From: Thermaerobacter marianensis
Lineage (GTDB): Bacteria > Bacillota > Sulfobacillia > DYIH01
Length of the DNA stretch: 15,968 nucleotides
NCBI GenBank assembly: GCA_020723785.1
Contig: DYIH01000017.1
Coordinates: 1 to 15,968, forward strand
Reading direction: 5' to 3'
Below are positions 14,558-15,968 of the stretch, piece after piece. The translations under genes were made by a program, and so were the position numbers. The notes beneath the pieces are model-generated. The model ran no database searches. It worked only from the letters and a program-made list of their open reading frames with translations, and was not told where the DNA came from. Positions within the stretch are counted from its first letter, which is position 1, and every line of letters begins with the position of its first letter.

Positions 14558-15178
14558 ATGGTGCTCTGGCGGGTCGCCGTCCTGACAGGTCTGATAGCGG
14601 TGGTGGGCATCGGCTCATACGCACATCACGTCGCGGCCTGGGAAAGGAAAGAGGAGCTTCATGCCCGCAACGGTTCGGAGATACGTCTCGTCGGGCGGGA
14701 CAAGTACAATGCCAAAGGCTATTTCGCCAAATTCTCCCCTTCGACGATCAGGCTGCATGTCGGCCAGCGATATCGCCTGTTGTTCACTAATCTGTCGAGT
14801 ATTCCTCATGATTTCAAGATCGAAGGCATGCCGGCTTTAAAGGAAGGGGCTGGTGACGCCGGCGGGCATTCCGCCAGCGAAAGCCGCTCCGTTGTTCCGC
14901 AAACGGCGCCGGACCAGGGCCACGATGACAGGGAGGCCGTACCCGGCCACGGTGGCGGGGGCGGGCCCGCAGAGGCCATGGGTAACGGCGATGGGAACGA
15001 CGGTGGCGGTGAGGCGGGGCACGGCGGCGGTAATGGGGATGTTCATGCCGATGCCCAGGCTGGTCAGACGGTAGAGGTGGTTTTTACGCCCACCCGGGCC
15101 GGGACCTATAAACTGGCGTGCACCATGATTGGGCACGCCGAGGGTGGCATGGTCACCGACGTGATCGTCGAGGAATGA
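14558..15178 (+). CDS. Membrane-anchored or secreted cupredoxin with a Gly/His-rich insertion
   Basis: The 206-residue protein begins with an uncleaved or signal-type hydrophobic helix (about 3-28) and should act outside the membrane. The rest is a cupredoxin-like beta domain. All four type 1 copper ligands can be assigned: H84 in SIPHDF, then C188, H193 and M198 in CTMIGHAEGGM, which has the usual C-x4-H-x4-M spacing. Between the first ligand and the last three is an insertion at about 95-167, rich in Gly, His, Asp and Glu, likely disordered and possibly metal-binding. ATG at 14558 is chosen for the AGGAGG 8 nt upstream; an ATG at 14510 has no such site and would push the helix inwards. It is divergent from spoIIE and convergent with ppsA, so it is probably monocistronic. 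A role in electron transfer or copper handling is inferred. Confidence 0.85.
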   Translation: MVLWRVAVLTGLIAVVGIGSYAHHVAAWERKEELHARNGSEIRLVGRDKYNAKGYFAKFSPSTIRLHVGQRYRLLFTNLSSIPHDFKIEGMPALKEGAGDAGGHSASESRSVVPQTAPDQGHDDREAVPGHGGGGGPAEAMGNGDGNDGGGEAGHGGGNGDVHADAQAGQTVEVVFTPTRAGTYKLACTMIGHAEGGMVTDVIVEE

Positions 15179-15253
15179 TCCCCCCGGCAGACGTTGCGAG
15201 AAGGGGCGGCCGCTTTCGACATCCCTCACCGGTGGGTGCGGAGCCACAGGTGC

Positions 15254-15968
15254 TCAGGACTCATTTCCAGCCCCTGCGGCTTCCGCCGCGGCGACGCGCC
15301 TTTTCACCGCTATGACGCGGTCGGGATCCACCGAGATGGAGTCGATCCCCGCTTCGACAAGGAAGTCGGCGAACTCCGGATGATCGCTCGGGGCTTGGCC
15401 GCAGATGCCCACCCTGCGGCCGCACTCGTGCGCGGAACGGATCGCGCTGCGGATCATCCGCTTGACCGCCTCGTTCCGCTCGTCGAAGAGGTCGGCCAGG
15501 CCCGAGGCGTCCCGGTCCACGCCCAGGACGAGTTGGGTGAGATCGTTGCTGCCGATGGAGAAACCGTCGAATCGCGCGGCGAACTCCTCCGCCAGCACCA
15601 CGTTTGACGGGATCTCGCACATGACGTAGACCTCGAGGCCGTTCTCCCCCCGCTTCAGGCCGTTTTCCGCCATCACCGCCAGCACCCGGTCCGCCTCCTC
15701 CGGGGTGCGGCAGAAGGGGATCATCACGATCACGTTGCGGAGCCCCATCTCCTCGCGGACGCGCCGGAGCGCCCGGCACTCCAGGGCGAACGCCTCCCGG
15801 TACCGCTCCCGGTAATACCGGCTGGCGCCGCGCAACCCGAGCATGGGGTTCTCCTCCTCGGGTTCGAAGGCGCGGCCGCCGATCAGGCCGGCGTACTCGT
15901 TCGTCTTGAAGTCACCCGTCCGCACGATCACCGGCCGGGGATATTGGGCGGCGGCGATCATCCCGATG
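15254..15968 (-). CDS. ppsA: Phosphoenolpyruvate synthase, C-terminal part (gene continues past the right edge)
   Basis: This is the last 237 or so residues of PEP synthase, which makes PEP from pyruvate and ATP in gluconeogenesis. The segment is the PEP/pyruvate-binding TIM-barrel domain and follows E. coli PpsA closely: [82 protein letters not shown], and [13 protein letters not shown] with the catalytic cysteine, ending at AIKR-type helices. The GSNDLTQ-VLG-DRD pattern and the ENPMLG motif favour PpsA over pyruvate phosphate dikinase. The frame stays open to the window edge (codons before the internal ATG at 15961 read Ile-Gly), so the N-terminal and phosphohistidine domains lie outside. 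It converges with the cupredoxin gene, leaving 75 bp between them with no clear terminator. Confidence 0.93.
   Translation of the reverse strand, partial: IGMIAAAQYPRPVIVRTGDFKTNEYAGLIGGRAFEPEEENPMLGLRGASRYYRERYREAFALECRALRRVREEMGLRNVIVMIPFCRTPEEADRVLAVMAENGLKRGENGLEVYVMCEIPSNVVLAEEFAARFDGFSIGSNDLTQLVLGVDRDASGLADLFDERNEAVKRMIRSAIRSAHECGRRVGICGQAPSDHPEFADFLVEAGIDSISVDPDRVIAVKRRVAAAEAAGAGNES

Noticed and set aside
15179..15253. Bidirectional terminator between the cupredoxin gene and ppsA
   Set aside because: I could find only short or bulged stems and no T-rich tail on either strand.

Overview
The window reads as chromosomal DNA from an endospore-forming, high-G+C member of the Firmicutes, probably a Clostridia-type lineage such as the Moorella/Desulfotomaculum group. 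This placement is an inference from gene content, gene order and composition, not from a phylogeny. A recognisable spoIIE marks a spore former. The order spoIIE-tilS-ftsH-...-folP-folK-...-lysS-rRNA leader is the same backbone known from the Bacillus subtilis chromosome. The coding sequence is very G+C-rich, with strong GGAGG-type ribosome binding sites and frequent GTG starts.

Layout: eleven genes run leftwards on the minus strand from 14346 to 262. In transcription order they are spoIIE (sporulation phosphatase), tilS (tRNA-Ile lysidine synthetase), ftsH (membrane AAA protease), a HisC-type aminotransferase, folP and folK (folate synthesis), birA (biotin ligase/repressor), a DUF151 bifunctional-nuclease-family protein, a poorly characterised protein of the kind often labelled quinate 5-dehydrogenase, a cyanobacterial-AAR-like acyl-ACP reductase homologue, greA and lysS. 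Beyond lysS, at 1-236, lie promoter elements and a pre-16S-type rRNA leader, so an rRNA operon should begin just outside the left edge. At the right, one plus-strand gene (14558-15178) encodes a membrane-anchored or secreted cupredoxin. It is divergent from spoIIE and convergent with the 3' end of a minus-strand ppsA (PEP synthase) that runs off the right edge.

Transcription: the minus-strand run is split by readable promoters. They lie in front of spoIIE (a Spo0A-type promoter with a 21-bp spacer and two 0A-like boxes), ftsH, greA (its -35 box contains the stop codon of the preceding gene) and the rRNA leader, with a weaker candidate before the DUF151 gene. folP-folK-birA are tightly overlapped and should be co-translated. 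tilS begins right at the spoIIE stop.

Most unusual parts: (1) between the quinate-dehydrogenase-like gene and the AAR-like gene, a 102-bp sequence is repeated 2.2 times almost perfectly, each full copy carrying a 28-codon mini-ORF and a small hairpin; (2) the AAR-like reductase itself, with the cysteine equivalent to the cyanobacterial catalytic one, in a Firmicute housekeeping cluster; (3) a lower-G+C leader with a possible 35-codon ORF in front of the DUF151 gene; (4) the cupredoxin, whose copper-ligand loop is split from its first histidine by a roughly 70-residue Gly/His/Asp-rich insertion; (5) the spoIIE promoter architecture. I did not find a defence island, CRISPR array, insertion sequence or tRNA gene.
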